Below, piece by piece: positions 50,491 to 59,133 of a DNA stretch of 64,000 nt. The notes under the pieces are model-generated. The model saw only the letters and a list, made by a program, of their open reading frames with translations, was not told the origin of the DNA and did not search any database. A program made the translations under genes and the position numbers. The stretch is from Actinoplanes philippinensis (GTDB lineage Bacteria > Actinomycetota > Actinomycetes > Mycobacteriales > Micromonosporaceae). The stretch lies in the NCBI RefSeq assembly GCF_900113015.1, contig NZ_FONV01000011.1:124001-188000 (forward strand), given 5' to 3'. Every line of letters starts with the position of its first letter. Position 1 is the first letter of the stretch.

Positions 50491-52092
50491 CTACAGCGGC
50501 AGCACCACCGCGGACGGCCGCCTGCCGACGCAGGTCACGGACATCCGGTAGCGCGTGAGGTCGCCGCCGAACACCGCCATCGCGGCCGGCGACGGGCCGG
50601 GGTCGACCTGTTCGACGACGAATCCGGGGCGTGGCTCCCAGGCCAGCAACTCGGCGCCGTCGGTCACACAGGTCGCCTGCACCGATCCGCCCGGCGACTC
50701 CAGCCGGGTCCCCAGCGTCGGCGTCACCGCGGACGGCGACGGCGGCACGGTGACGCTGGGTCGCGGTCCGGGCTGCGACGGCACCCGCGACTCGGGCGCG
50801 TTCGGATGGCCGCTCGGCGGCGGAACGGCGTTCGCACTGCTCAACGGTGCCCGCTCAGGCCGGCTTGTCGTCCCGGACGGGCGGGAGGCGGCGGGCGCGG
50901 CGTGCGTGCTGCGGGTCACCCTGGGTGAGGCGGCCGGCGGGGCTGCTACTCCGGGTGATCCGTCCGGGTCACCGTCTCCGGCGGCGAGGACCAGCGGCAC
51001 GGCGACGGCCAGGGTCACCACGGCGGCTGCGGCGGGCAGCCGCGCCTTCTTCCACCGAGGGGGTACGGCCACCCGCCTCGTGGTGTCGCGGGCACCCGTC
51101 TCGCGCGGCCGTGGTGTGGACATCGTCATGGCCGGGGCCACGGGGTGGGTCGGGTCGCCCTCCGGCACGGGACGCGGGGACGCCTCATGTGCGAAATCGG
51201 GCGCGTTCGACCGTACCCCCTCCTCTCTCCTGGACAGCGCCGCGGCCTCGGCGGCATCGCCCAGCAGGCCTGCCACCTCCGCCGCGTCCGGCCGCGCGGC
51301 CGGGTCCTTGGCCAGGCACCGGGTGACCATGTCGATGATCTCGGCGGGCACCCCGGCGGGCCCGGCCAGCGGAATGGGCTCCTGGTAAACGTGTGCCTTG
51401 AGCATCTGGGTGGTGGTCTCGACGCTCCACGGGGCGACCCCGGCGAGCAGCCGGTAGAGGAGCACGCCGAGCGCGTAGACGTCGGAGGCCGGTTCGATGG
51501 CGCCGCCGGTGAGCCGCTCCGGCGCGAGGTAGGCGGGGGTGCCGAGCAGCACGTCCTCGGGGGTGGCCGGTCCGGCGACGGCGGCGATGCCGAAGTCGAC
51601 GACCTTGGCGCCGGCCGGGGTGACCATGATGTTGGCGAGTTTGATGTCGCGGTGCACGAGCCCGTCGGAGTGCGCGACGGCGAGGGCGGTGGCCACCTCG
51701 CCGCAGATCCGGAAGACGGTACGCGGCGGAAGGGGGCCCCGTGAGATCCGTTGCTGAAGGGTCGGGCCGTTGATCAGTTCCATCACCACATAGGGGACCG
51801 GACAACCGTCCTCGGCGGATTCTCCGAAATCGTAGATCTGCGCGATGTTCGGGTGGGAGAGGGTGGCCGCGGTCCGCGCCTCGTGCAAAATACGCGCCCG
51901 GAAGCGATCGTCCCCGGCATAGCGCCCGGCCAGCACCTTCACCGCGACCGGCCGGTCCAGCACCTCGTCCAGCGCACGCCAGACGACCGCCATGCCACCG
52001 CGGCCGAGTTCGTTCTGCAGCCGGTACCGGCCGCCCAGTTTCCGCTCCGCCTCCACTCGACGCAGTTTGCCGAAATGCTCGCCGATTCGCAC
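50491..52092 (-). CDS. PknB-type Ser/Thr protein kinase, membrane-anchored
   Basis: A 533-residue receptor-like kinase. The catalytic domain spans about 20-285: glycine loop LGRGGMAVVW, Lys52 in VAVKVL, HRDIKLANI with Asp149, DFG at 166-168, and GTPAYLAPE. A juxtamembrane region leads to one helix (about 351-371), then a Pro/Ser/Thr-rich extracellular stretch and a small C-terminal domain with two Cys (ATCVTDGAE, SVTCVGRR). There are no PASTA repeats. The GTG at 52092 has no clear ribosome-binding site; another GTG 12 codons in (VEAERKLGGRY) is possible. Confidence 0.92.
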   Translation of the reverse strand: MRIGEHFGKLRRVEAERKLGGRYRLQNELGRGGMAVVWRALDEVLDRPVAVKVLAGRYAGDDRFRARILHEARTAATLSHPNIAQIYDFGESAEDGCPVPYVVMELINGPTLQQRISRGPLPPRTVFRICGEVATALAVAHSDGLVHRDIKLANIMVTPAGAKVVDFGIAAVAGPATPEDVLLGTPAYLAPERLTGGAIEPASDVYALGVLLYRLLAGVAPWSVETTTQMLKAHVYQEPIPLAGPAGVPAEIIDMVTRCLAKDPAARPDAAEVAGLLGDAAEAAALSRREEGVRSNAPDFAHEASPRPVPEGDPTHPVAPAMTMSTPRPRETGARDTTRRVAVPPRWKKARLPAAAAVVTLAVAVPLVLAAGDGDPDGSPGVAAPPAASPRVTRSTHAAPAASRPSGTTSRPERAPLSSANAVPPPSGHPNAPESRVPSQPGPRPSVTVPPSPSAVTPTLGTRLESPGGSVQATCVTDGAELLAWEPRPGFVVEQVDPGPSPAAMAVFGGDLTRYRMSVTCVGRRPSAVVLPL

Positions 52093-52173
52093 ATCCGAAC
52101 AATTCTCGAATGCCGCTCACTTTCCTGTTCGCATTTCCCGGCGGCTGATCCCCGTCATTGATCACCGTCGGCG

Positions 52174-52179
52174 TAGGGT
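52174..52179 (+). promoter_or_regulatory. -10 box of a probably leaderless promoter
   Basis: TAGGGT, six bases, then ATG 52186. The same box precedes the adenosyltransferase gene. No ribosome-binding site is present. Confidence 0.45.
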
Positions 52180-52185
52180 CTTCCC

Positions 52186-52644
52186 ATGACCAGCGAATGG
52201 CGGCATCTGCCCGCACCGGCCCGCCCGATCGCGGCCGCGGCCACCGCCGGTGTCGATGCGGTCCGGGCCGCCGACCACGCCGCGCTCGACGAGGCGACGA
52301 CCGATCTGGCGGCGCTCGATCCGGCGCAGACCGGCCTGGTGCTCGGCACGGCCGTCCGCCTGCTGCTGGAGGACGGGCATCCGGACGGGCTGACCGCCGA
52401 CGACGTGCGGGCCGCGCTGGCGAGCTGTGTCCGATCGTGGCCGGAGGCGGATCCGCAGGTGGTGCTCTGGCTGCTGGCCGCGGCGCTGGGCGTGCTCGAC
52501 GAGGACGGGACGACCCCGCCGAAACCGGACGCGCTGGCCCGGAATGCCGTGGTGCTGATCGCCGATCTGCTGGCCGGCCGGGAGATCAGGCCGTGGTGGG
52601 CGGCGGCGCTGGCCGAGATCGAGCGGGCCCAGCTCAACGATTAA
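52186..52644 (+). CDS. unrecognised small helical protein
   Basis: A 152-residue, Ala/Leu-rich, acidic protein without a signal peptide or membrane helix. Predicted to be almost wholly helical (VDAVRAADHAALDEATTDL, TADDVRAALASCVRSW, QVVLWLLAAALGVLDED). No family is recognised. It sits between a Ser/Thr kinase, from which it is divergent, and the TetR/MFS pair, with 40 bases before the TetR start. The promoter spacing at the start supports it being a real gene. Confidence 0.7.
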   Translation: MTSEWRHLPAPARPIAAAATAGVDAVRAADHAALDEATTDLAALDPAQTGLVLGTAVRLLLEDGHPDGLTADDVRAALASCVRSWPEADPQVVLWLLAAALGVLDEDGTTPPKPDALARNAVVLIADLLAGREIRPWWAAALAEIERAQLND

Positions 52645-52648
52645 AACT

Positions 52649-52678
52649 TTGCAGAAACTGCAAGTTCGGCATTAACCT
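52649..52678 (+). promoter_or_regulatory. TetR promoter with overlapping operator
   Basis: The -35 box TTGCAG and -10 box TAACCT are 18 bases apart, and six bases after the -10 comes GTG 52685. A perfect palindrome TTGCAG-AAA-CTGCAA (52649-52663) covers the -35 box. A TetR dimer on this site would block transcription of its own gene and the MFS gene. Confidence 0.7.
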
Positions 52679-52684
52679 CACCGC

Positions 52685-53278
52685 GTGCACGCGGATAGCC
52701 CTCCCCTGCCCGGACGCCGGGAACTCAAGCGCCGCCAGACCCGTCTGGCTTTGATCACGGCCGCGCTCCGCCTCACCGAGGAGCGGGGCGCCGACCGGGT
52801 GACCACCGACGAGATCAGCGCGGCCGCCGAGGTGTCGCCGCGCACGTTCTTCAACTACTTCGCCACGAAGGAGGACGCCCTCGTCGGCGACCCCCTCGAG
52901 GACTGCGGCGCGCCGGTCCTCCCGGCGGACCGCCCGCTGCTGGACGCCCTGCTGACCGCGCTCGCGCCGGCCTTCGAGCAGATCCAGCACGACCGTGAGC
53001 TCTGGCTGCTCCGGATGCGCGTGATCGCCGCCAACCCGCAGTTGCTGCCGCTGCTCATCGCCGCGGCGGCCTCCGCCGAGCACCGGCTCGCCACGGCGAT
53101 CGCCACCCACTCCGGCCTCGACCCGGATCACCCCCGGCCGGCGGTCGTCGCCGCCGTCGCCAACGCCGCCGTACGGGTCGCGCTGATCCGCTGGGCCGAG
53201 TCCGGCGACGCCCGGCCGCTGATCGAACACGTCCGCGAAGCCTTCGCCATCCTTCACGATTTGAGAGAAAGCCGATGA
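52685..53278 (+). CDS. TetR-family regulator
   Basis: A 197-residue repressor. The N-terminal helix-turn-helix domain (about 15-62) is clear: RQTRLALITAALRLTEERG, TTDEISAAAEVSPRTFFNYF and ATKEDAL. The C-terminal ligand domain is unlike known effector families by eye (LDALLTALAPAFEQIQHDRE). The GTG start follows the promoter directly. Its stop overlaps the MFS start (ATGA), and it probably represses this operon through the palindrome just upstream. Confidence 0.95.
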   Translation: MHADSPPLPGRRELKRRQTRLALITAALRLTEERGADRVTTDEISAAAEVSPRTFFNYFATKEDALVGDPLEDCGAPVLPADRPLLDALLTALAPAFEQIQHDRELWLLRMRVIAANPQLLPLLIAAAASAEHRLATAIATHSGLDPDHPRPAVVAAVANAAVRVALIRWAESGDARPLIEHVREAFAILHDLRESR

Positions 53279-54831
53279 CAGCAGTCGAACCCGAAAGCGC
53301 CGAAGCCTCCGGCCGGATGTCCCACAAGGAGGTGGTGCAGGCGCTCTCCGGCCTCATGCTCGGCATGTTCGTGAGCATCCTGGCCTCCACCGTGGTCGCC
53401 AACGCGCTGCCCCGGATCATCGCCGATCTGGACGGCAGCCAGTCCGTCTACACCTGGATCGTCACCACCGAGCTGCTCGCCATGACGGCCACCGTCCCGC
53501 TCTGGGGCAAGATGGCCGACCTCTACAGCAAGAAGCTGCTGATCCAGCTCTCGCTCAGCCTGTTCGTGGCCGGCTCGCTGGTGGCCGGCTTCACCCCGAA
53601 CGTCGAGGTGCTGCTGGTCAGCCGCATCATCCAGGGCGTCGGCGCGGGCGGCATGACCGCGCTCGCGATGATCGTGATGGCCGCGATGATCCCACCGCGG
53701 GAGCTCGGGCGGTACTCCGGCATGTTCGGCGCGGTCTTCGGCGTCGCCACCATCGCCGGCCCGCTGATCGGCGGCGTCCTCGTGGACACGTCGTGGCTGG
53801 GCTGGCGCTGGTGCTTCCTGATCGGCGTGCCGTTCACGCTGATCGCGATCGCGCTGCTGCAGAAGACGCTGCACCTGCCGGTGGTGCGCAAACAGGTCAG
53901 CATCGACTGGCTCGGCGCGCTGCTGATCACCGGTGGCGTCAGCACTCTGCTGATCTGGTCCACGCTGGCCGGCGACAAGTTCGAGTGGGCGTCCTGGCAG
54001 ACCGCCGCGCTGGTGAGCGCCGGTGTGGTGATCCTCGCGCTCGCCGTCCTGGTCGAGTCGAAGGCCAAGGAGCCGATCATCCCGCTCGGCATCTTCCGGC
54101 ACCGCACCGTCACCCTGGCCATCGTCGCCAGCGTGCTGGTCGGTGTGGCGATGTTCGGCGGGACCGTCTTCCTGTCCCAGTACTTCCAGGTCTCGCTCGG
54201 CAAGTCGCCGACGGTCGCCGGCCTGATGGGGCTGCCGATGGTCTTCGGGCTGCTCGTCTCCTCCACCGTGGCCGGGGCGCTGATCACCAAGTTCGGCCGG
54301 TGGAAGGGGTTCCTGGTCGCCGGCTCGATCGTGATGACGGTCGGCATGCTGCTGCTCAGCACCATCGACGCGCGCACCGCCGTACCGGTGATCTCGGCCT
54401 ATATGGCGGTCCTCGGCATCGGTGTCGGCCTGCTCATGCAGAACCTGGTGCTCGCCGCGCAGAACGACGTGCCGGCCGCGGAGCTCGGCGCCACCACCTC
54501 GGCGCTGACGTTCTTCCGCAGCATGGGCGGCTCGATCGGGGTCAGCGCGCTGGGCGCGGTCCTGACCAACCGGGTCACCACGCTCTTCACCGAGAAGTTC
54601 GGCGCCGCCGCGTCGGGCGGCGGCGAGGCGAAGGTCCCCGACCTGGAGACGTTGCCGCCGGAGATCCTCGCGGTGATCAAGGAGATTTACGGTACGGCCA
54701 CCGCCGACCTGTTCCTCGTCGGAGCGCCGATCGCGTTCCTGGCGGTGCTGGCGGTGGTCTTCATCAAGGAGAAGCCGCTCTCCACCCTCTCCGGTGACGA
54801 ACGGCTGAAGCAGGAGTCGGCCCTGCACTGA
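53275..54831 (+). CDS. drug:H+ antiporter of the DHA2 (EmrB/QacA) family
   Basis: A 518-residue MFS exporter with 14 expected helices. It has the DHA2 motif LDGSQSVYTWIVTTELLA region after helix 1, motif A PLWGKMADLYSKKLLIQLSL, and motif C GVATIAGPLIGGVLV in helix 5, which marks antiporters. A loop of about 50 residues with AAASGGGEAKVPDLETLPPE precedes the last helix. It is translationally coupled to TetR, the usual drug-inducible efflux arrangement. The substrate is unknown. Confidence 0.93.
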   Translation: MTAVEPESAEASGRMSHKEVVQALSGLMLGMFVSILASTVVANALPRIIADLDGSQSVYTWIVTTELLAMTATVPLWGKMADLYSKKLLIQLSLSLFVAGSLVAGFTPNVEVLLVSRIIQGVGAGGMTALAMIVMAAMIPPRELGRYSGMFGAVFGVATIAGPLIGGVLVDTSWLGWRWCFLIGVPFTLIAIALLQKTLHLPVVRKQVSIDWLGALLITGGVSTLLIWSTLAGDKFEWASWQTAALVSAGVVILALAVLVESKAKEPIIPLGIFRHRTVTLAIVASVLVGVAMFGGTVFLSQYFQVSLGKSPTVAGLMGLPMVFGLLVSSTVAGALITKFGRWKGFLVAGSIVMTVGMLLLSTIDARTAVPVISAYMAVLGIGVGLLMQNLVLAAQNDVPAAELGATTSALTFFRSMGGSIGVSALGAVLTNRVTTLFTEKFGAAASGGGEAKVPDLETLPPEILAVIKEIYGTATADLFLVGAPIAFLAVLAVVFIKEKPLSTLSGDERLKQESALH

Positions 54832-54852
54832 CCCACCGGAGCCGAGCCCGGC

Positions 54853-54907
54853 TTCACCCTTCCGGGACCGGTCGATTTCGGTCGGCCGGTCCTCTCGAAT
54901 GGGTGAA
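54853..54907. terminator. nested hairpins between convergent MFS and STAS genes
   Basis: TTCACCC (54853-54859) pairs with GGGTGAA (54901-54907), and inside them GGACCGG (54865-54871) pairs with CCGGTCC (54886-54892). The structure lies within the 82 bases between the two stops and could serve both. Confidence 0.5.
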
Positions 54908-54913
54908 AAGCTA

Positions 54914-55270
54914 TCAGGACGGGCGCAAACCCACCGACGTACGCGGAGCGGGCGGCTCGGCACAGCCGAGAAGACCGACCAGCCCGGACACCCAGAGCTG
55001 CCGGTAGACGGTGGCGCTGGGGTGGCTGACCACCAGCTTCACGCCGCTCGCGGCGGCCGTGTGGAAGCAGGCGACCAGAATGCCGATCCCGATGCTGTCG
55101 ATCAGCATGACCCGTTGCAGGTCCAGGCAGATGCGGCCCGGCGTCATACCGGTCAGGACGTCGTTGACCGCGTCCCTCATGACGTGAGCGTTGTCCAGAT
55201 CGATCTCACCGCTCGGGGCGATCTCGACGGTGCCGTCGGCCAGCTGGCGGGTCGTGATCGGCAGATACAC
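54914..55270 (-). CDS. STAS-domain anti-sigma-factor antagonist
   Basis: A 118-residue STAS protein like SpoIIAA/RsbV. It has the parallel strands PITTRQLADGTVEIAPSGEI and the phosphorylation motif MLIDSIGIGIL with Ser59 as the likely phosphorylated residue. The GTG at 55270 is preferred to a longer reading because AGGAAGAGGG lies five to six bases upstream. No partner anti-sigma kinase is encoded nearby. It is divergent from the AraC gene. Confidence 0.88.
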   Translation of the reverse strand: MYLPITTRQLADGTVEIAPSGEIDLDNAHVMRDAVNDVLTGMTPGRICLDLQRVMLIDSIGIGILVACFHTAAASGVKLVVSHPSATVYRQLWVSGLVGLLGCAEPPAPRTSVGLRPS

Positions 55271-55508
55271 AGCTGCCCTCTTCCTGGCGTCCCGGCCTTC
55301 TGAGCCGACGCCGATCCTGCCGCGGGACACGGTGACGCCGACCGAAGAAGTGGGGTCGTGCGCTGAGCGGCGTTAGCTGATGACGCCGACCGGAACCCGC
55401 GTTCCTACAACAATCCGCTGGTCTGCAAGTTACGCCACGTAGGCGCGGAACGCCAGAGTAGTTCATATGGCCGGAATGTGCTGGAACGGTCACTCCGTGG
55501 CGGCCACG

Positions 55509-55537
55509 TTGACTGTCCACCCGCCTGACCGAATACT
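55509..55537 (+). promoter_or_regulatory. sigma-70-type promoter of the AraC gene
   Basis: TTGACT, a spacer of exactly 17 bases, and AATACT. A start near 55544 would give a leader of about 22 bases to the ATG at 55566. This is one of the clearest promoters in the window and argues against a longer reading from 55467. Confidence 0.65.
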
Positions 55538-55565
55538 CACCGTATGCGTTGGAGCGCCAGGCGGC

Positions 55566-56543
55566 ATGGTTGACGCCCTGCCGCACGTCACGTCGGCGCG
55601 GGACACCGTTTACCTCGACAGCGTCGACGGCGAGCGGGCCCGGCAGGTCCTGAATCGTTTCTACCCCCCGGTGTCCGCCGACGGTGATCTCAAACTGGGC
55701 GTCGAGGTGATCCGACTCGGACCGCTCACCGTCGGGCATCTCACCTTCGCCGGCAGCTCGACGCTCGACTTCCCGTCGCTGGCCGCCTACCACGTCACCG
55801 TGCCCACCACCGGACTGGTCCGGGCCCGCCGCGACGGTCACGAGGTCACCGCCACGCCGGCCACCGCGCTCGCGTTCCGGCCCGGCGACCGGGTCCAGCT
55901 GCGCCAGGAGCCGAACACCGCGGAGCTGGACGTACGGATCGAGACCTGGGCGCTCGAAGCGGAGCTGGTCACGCTGCTCGGCCACCCCATCGACGGCCCG
56001 ATCGACCTGCCGCCCGCCTTCGACCTCACCGAGGGGCCCGCGCACAGCTGGAGCCGGCTCATCCGGCTGCTCCGCGACGAGCTCGACCACGAGAGCAGCC
56101 TGATCTTCGAGCCGCTGATCGCCGAGCAACTGTGCAGCAGCGTGCTCAGCGGCCTGCTGCTGAGCGTCCCGCACCGGTACACCGACGAGCTGGTGGCGCC
56201 GGTCGGCACCGGGCCTCCACGGCCCATCCGCCGGGTCCTCGACACGATCAGCACCGAGCCGGAACGGGCGTTCACCGTCGGCGAGCTCGCCGCCATCGCC
56301 GGGATGAGCATCCGATCCCTGCAGTCCGGGTTCCGGCGGCACGTCGGCAGCGCGCCCATGACGTACCTGCAGCAGGTCCGGCTCACCCGGGCGCACGAGA
56401 CACTCCGTACCGGAGATCCGGCCGTTATCACCGTCGCCGACGTGGCCCACCGCTGGGGGTTCGCACATCTCGGACGATTCGCGTCGGCCTACCGCAAACG
56501 TTTCGGAGAGTCACCGTCAGAGACCCTGCGGACGACCACCTGA
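55566..56543 (+). CDS. AraC-family regulator
   Basis: A 325-residue regulator. Residues 20-210 are a cupin-like AraC-binding domain (GHLTFAGSSTLDFPSLAAYH, TALAFRPGDRVQLRQ). The C-terminal 100 residues hold two helix-turn-helix units: FTVGELAAIAGMSIRSLQSG and VADVAHRWGFAHLGRFASAY, with RKRFGESPSETLR closing. The start is fixed by the promoter. It converges on a small gene. No adjacent target operon is obvious. Confidence 0.92.
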   Translation: MVDALPHVTSARDTVYLDSVDGERARQVLNRFYPPVSADGDLKLGVEVIRLGPLTVGHLTFAGSSTLDFPSLAAYHVTVPTTGLVRARRDGHEVTATPATALAFRPGDRVQLRQEPNTAELDVRIETWALEAELVTLLGHPIDGPIDLPPAFDLTEGPAHSWSRLIRLLRDELDHESSLIFEPLIAEQLCSSVLSGLLLSVPHRYTDELVAPVGTGPPRPIRRVLDTISTEPERAFTVGELAAIAGMSIRSLQSGFRRHVGSAPMTYLQQVRLTRAHETLRTGDPAVITVADVAHRWGFAHLGRFASAYRKRFGESPSETLRTTT

Positions 56544-56550
56544 ACGGGTG

Positions 56551-56880
56551 TCACTCCCCGGGGTCACCGCAACGCCGCGGCTGCGGCACCCCGCCGGCCT
56601 GACGATCCACGCCCGGCACCCCGAAAAGATGCCCGCGCGACGGAACCCAGTCCCGCCACGGCGCCAGCCGCGGCGGCGCCTCGGCCATCTCACCGTCCCC
56701 GGGGGCGCATCGCCGTCGCAGGTACGCCACGACGCGCTCGGCCGCGGCCCCGCCGTTCTCGGCCAGGCTCCGCAGCGCCCGAGGGTCGGGAGGCGTCTCC
56801 GCACGCAGCAGGGCAGCCAGCCCGGCCAGCGCCCGCGCTGCTTCGGAGGCGTCCCGCTCGGCATCCCACAGGCCGGTCAC
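56551..56880 (-). CDS. small protein of unknown function
   Basis: A 109-residue protein. The N-terminal 60 residues look helical (LWDAERDASEAARALAGLAA, AAAERVVAYLRRRC), and the rest is Pro/Gly/Arg-rich without a fold signature. GTG start with GGGGGAG seven bases upstream, which supports translation. No family recognised. It converges on AraC with seven bases between the stops. Confidence 0.5.
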   Translation of the reverse strand: MTGLWDAERDASEAARALAGLAALLRAETPPDPRALRSLAENGGAAAERVVAYLRRRCAPGDGEMAEAPPRLAPWRDWVPSRGHLFGVPGVDRQAGGVPQPRRCGDPGE

Positions 56881-57228
56881 GCTCGCGCTCCCCCGCGCCG
56901 GGCGGAACCGTCCATACCTCTGGCTGTGCGGTCGGTCATGCAGTGCATCCCCTCACCCCGACACGTGCCCGGCCGTGCCGCGGACCCGCGAACACCACCG
57001 CCGGGCGATTCGGCCCCCGGTGCACGTGACAAGGCGAAAATGTATTCGGCTCGCTACTATGCGTCCATCCGTAACGCGCGAGTTCTGTCCAGTTAGCGCT
57101 CAGTTCGGCCAGGGACAGATCAATACGCCGTCACCGGGCGTAGGCAGCCGGCCCGGCCGGTACGGCTGCCACCGGCCCCTCGGCATGCCTTCAGAGCCGC
57201 GCCGACGGCGTGGGAGCAGCTCTCACGA
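56881..57228. other. 348-base stretch without a convincing gene
   Basis: It lies between the start of the small protein gene and the end of the Gfo/Idh gene. A mildly AT-richer segment near 57040-57065 could be a promoter for the minus-strand small gene, but no good boxes were fixed. No repeats are seen. Confidence 0.45.
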
Positions 57229-58125
57229 TCAGCCGGGGGTGACGGTGATGGTGGTTCGTTCGGTCAGGGAGCGTTCGGCGGCCACCAGGATCGCGGTCAC
57301 GGTGGCGCCGAAGCGGACGTCGCAGGCGGATGCCGGGCCGCCGGCCGCCGCCGTGAGCAGCTGGTCGATGGCACGACCGAGAGCCTCCGCAGGCTCCCAG
57401 CGGCCTTGCGGAACCTCGCGGAGTCCGGCGTCGCCGGCGAAGACGGCCTCCTCACGGGCCGCCGCGGGTGGCGCGTCGACCGCCAAAGTGAGCCGGCTGA
57501 CCGCCCCGCCGACATGTTTGAGCAGCACGAACGTCAGATCGCGGGGTCCGGCCACGGCGGTCACCTCAGCCACCGGGCCGAGCACCGGCAGCACCGCGGC
57601 CAGCGCGTGCGGGCCGACATCCCAGAGGCCGCCGCGCTCGCGCCGCCACGGCGACGCCCCGAACGGGTTGTCCGGCACGAAGATCGACCCGAGGTGGTCG
57701 ATCCGCGCCTCGGCCCACCCGCCGGTCGCCGCCGCCTCGGTCAGGAAGCCGTCCAGCTCGGGCGTGAACCGGCGGGTGAAGAAGACCACCGAGGCCACGT
57801 CACCGGCCGCGGCGGCAAGGGCTTCGGCATCTTCGGTACGCACCGCGATCGGCTTGTCCAGCAGGAGGTGCCGGCCGGCCCGTGCCGCCCGGAGCGCGAT
57901 CGGCGCCTGCACGTCGGGCGGGAGCGCGATCGCGACCGCGTCGACGTCGGCGATCAGGGCGTCGGCGTCGGTGTAGGCCGTGACGCCGTAACGGCCGGCC
58001 AGGTCGGCGGCCTTCTGCGGGTCCCGGCCCCAGACGCCGGCGAACTCCACGCCGGAGTGTCCGGCCAGCCCCGGCGCGTGCGCCAGGTGAGCCCATGGTC
58101 CCGTACCGAATAGTCCGAAGCGCAC
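57229..58125 (-). CDS. Gfo/Idh/MocA-family oxidoreductase
   Basis: A 298-residue NAD(P)-dependent sugar or inositol dehydrogenase-like protein. The Rossmann start is FGLFGTGPWAHLAHA (residues 3-17), and the hallmark lysine of the EKP motif appears as LLLDKPIAV near residue 90, followed by the C-terminal beta-sheet domain with SPWRRERGGLWDVGPHALA, which carries the usual His. The substrate is unknown. The start is a GTG. It stands alone, with divergent membrane-protein genes on its right. Confidence 0.9.
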   Translation of the reverse strand: MRFGLFGTGPWAHLAHAPGLAGHSGVEFAGVWGRDPQKAADLAGRYGVTAYTDADALIADVDAVAIALPPDVQAPIALRAARAGRHLLLDKPIAVRTEDAEALAAAAGDVASVVFFTRRFTPELDGFLTEAAATGGWAEARIDHLGSIFVPDNPFGASPWRRERGGLWDVGPHALAAVLPVLGPVAEVTAVAGPRDLTFVLLKHVGGAVSRLTLAVDAPPAAAREEAVFAGDAGLREVPQGRWEPAEALGRAIDQLLTAAAGGPASACDVRFGATVTAILVAAERSLTERTTITVTPG

Positions 58126-58155
58126 CGGTTAGCCCCGCCCTCGCGTTCGTTGATC

Positions 58156-58183
58156 ACCAGGCCGGAAGTTACCAGGCCGGAAG
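58156..58183. repeat. 13-base direct repeat near a promoter
   Basis: ACCAGGCCGGAAG occurs at 58156-58168 and 58171-58183, a 15-base period. The second copy overlaps the proposed -35 box of the next gene, so it may be a regulatory site. Confidence 0.55.
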
Positions 58184-58197
58184 GCCCTCAGTAACCT
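58169..58197 (+). promoter_or_regulatory. promoter of the small membrane-protein pair (leaderless)
   Basis: TTACCA, 17 bases, TAACCT, then six bases to GTG 58204. The -10 box and its distance to the GTG are identical to those of the TetR gene. Confidence 0.5.
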
Positions 58198-58203
58198 GGC
58201 CGG

Positions 58204-58569
58204 GTGAACGGTGTCCTGTCGACGACTACGATCGTCGCCGCCCTCGTCCTGGCGGTCTGGTATCTGGTTCGGACAGCCCTGGACCGGGCGCCGAGCCGCC
58301 TCGATCTGATCGCCTGCGTCGTGCTCAGCGTGCTGGTCGCGGTGCTCGTGGTGGTCGCCGTGGCCGGGCTGTTCGGCGGGGATCGACCGGCCGACACCGG
58401 CACGTTCGCCGGATATCTGGTCACGACGATCGGCCTGATGCCGACGGCGCTGATTCTCGCCAAGATGGAGCCGACCCGCTGGGGGAACCTGATCCTCGGC
58501 ATCGGCTGCCTGATTGTGCCCGTTCTAGTGCTGCGCCTGCAGCAGATCGCGTCGGTGACCGGTGCCTGA
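58204..58569 (+). CDS. small membrane protein, four helices
   Basis: A 121-residue integral membrane protein with helices at about 4-24, 34-57, 66-87 and 94-112, no signal peptide and no motif. Conserved-looking pairs of such proteins occur in actinobacteria without known function. The next gene starts eight bases before its stop, so the two are coupled and may form a complex. Confidence 0.75.
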   Translation: MNGVLSTTTIVAALVLAVWYLVRTALDRAPSRLDLIACVVLSVLVAVLVVVAVAGLFGGDRPADTGTFAGYLVTTIGLMPTALILAKMEPTRWGNLILGIGCLIVPVLVLRLQQIASVTGA

Positions 58570-59014
58570 GAAGACCCCTTCCGAGACCACTGTCCGCCCG
58601 GCGGACGCCGCCCTCGGCTCCGGCGTCGGCCGCGTCCTGCTCCTCGTCTACGGCGTGTTCGCCCTGTCCGCGAGCGCCCGCGCCCTGGTGCAGATCTCCA
58701 CCCACTTCGCCGAGGCTCCGCTCGCCTACCTGCTGTCCGCCTTCGCCGGCCTGGTCTACATAGCGGCGACCGTGGGCCTGGCCCGGGGCGGCCCCACCGG
58801 CCGCCGGATCGCCCTGGCCAGTTGCACCATCGAACTGCTCGGCGTCCTGGCCATCGGCACCTTGAGCGTCCTGGACACCGGCGATTTCCCCGACGCCACC
58901 GTCTGGTCCAACTTCGGCAGCGGTTACGGCTACGTCCCCTTGGTCCTGCCGTTCATAGGCCTGTGGTGGATCCACCGCCACAAGCCCACCCCCCGCGACC
59001 ACGGAAAGGGGTAA
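58562..59014 (+). CDS. small membrane protein, four helices, coupled to the one before
   Basis: A 150-residue membrane protein with helices at about 21-44, 53-73, 81-102 and 119-138. A charged N-terminus (EKTPSETTVRPAD) precedes them and a basic tail (HRHKPTPRDHGKG) follows. The GTG lies inside the previous gene. A hairpin follows at 59074. No function assigned. Confidence 0.78.
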   Translation: MPEKTPSETTVRPADAALGSGVGRVLLLVYGVFALSASARALVQISTHFAEAPLAYLLSAFAGLVYIAATVGLARGGPTGRRIALASCTIELLGVLAIGTLSVLDTGDFPDATVWSNFGSGYGYVPLVLPFIGLWWIHRHKPTPRDHGKG

Positions 59015-59073
59015 GCGGCACCCCAGCATGCCCCGTAGTTTCCCAGTGCGCACGTCCACCACAGAGCACGTGC

Positions 59074-59104
59074 AAAACGCCGCCGGTGACGAGGCGTTTT
59101 GCCC
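59074..59104. terminator. bidirectional terminator hairpin
   Basis: GCAAAACGCC (59074-59083) and GGCGTTTTGC (59095-59104) pair perfectly around an 11-base loop. The AAAA/TTTT within the arms gives U runs on both strands. It lies between convergent genes. Confidence 0.65.
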
Positions 59105-59133
59105 GCGGAGCGAAGCGAAGCCAGCAGGTCCAG

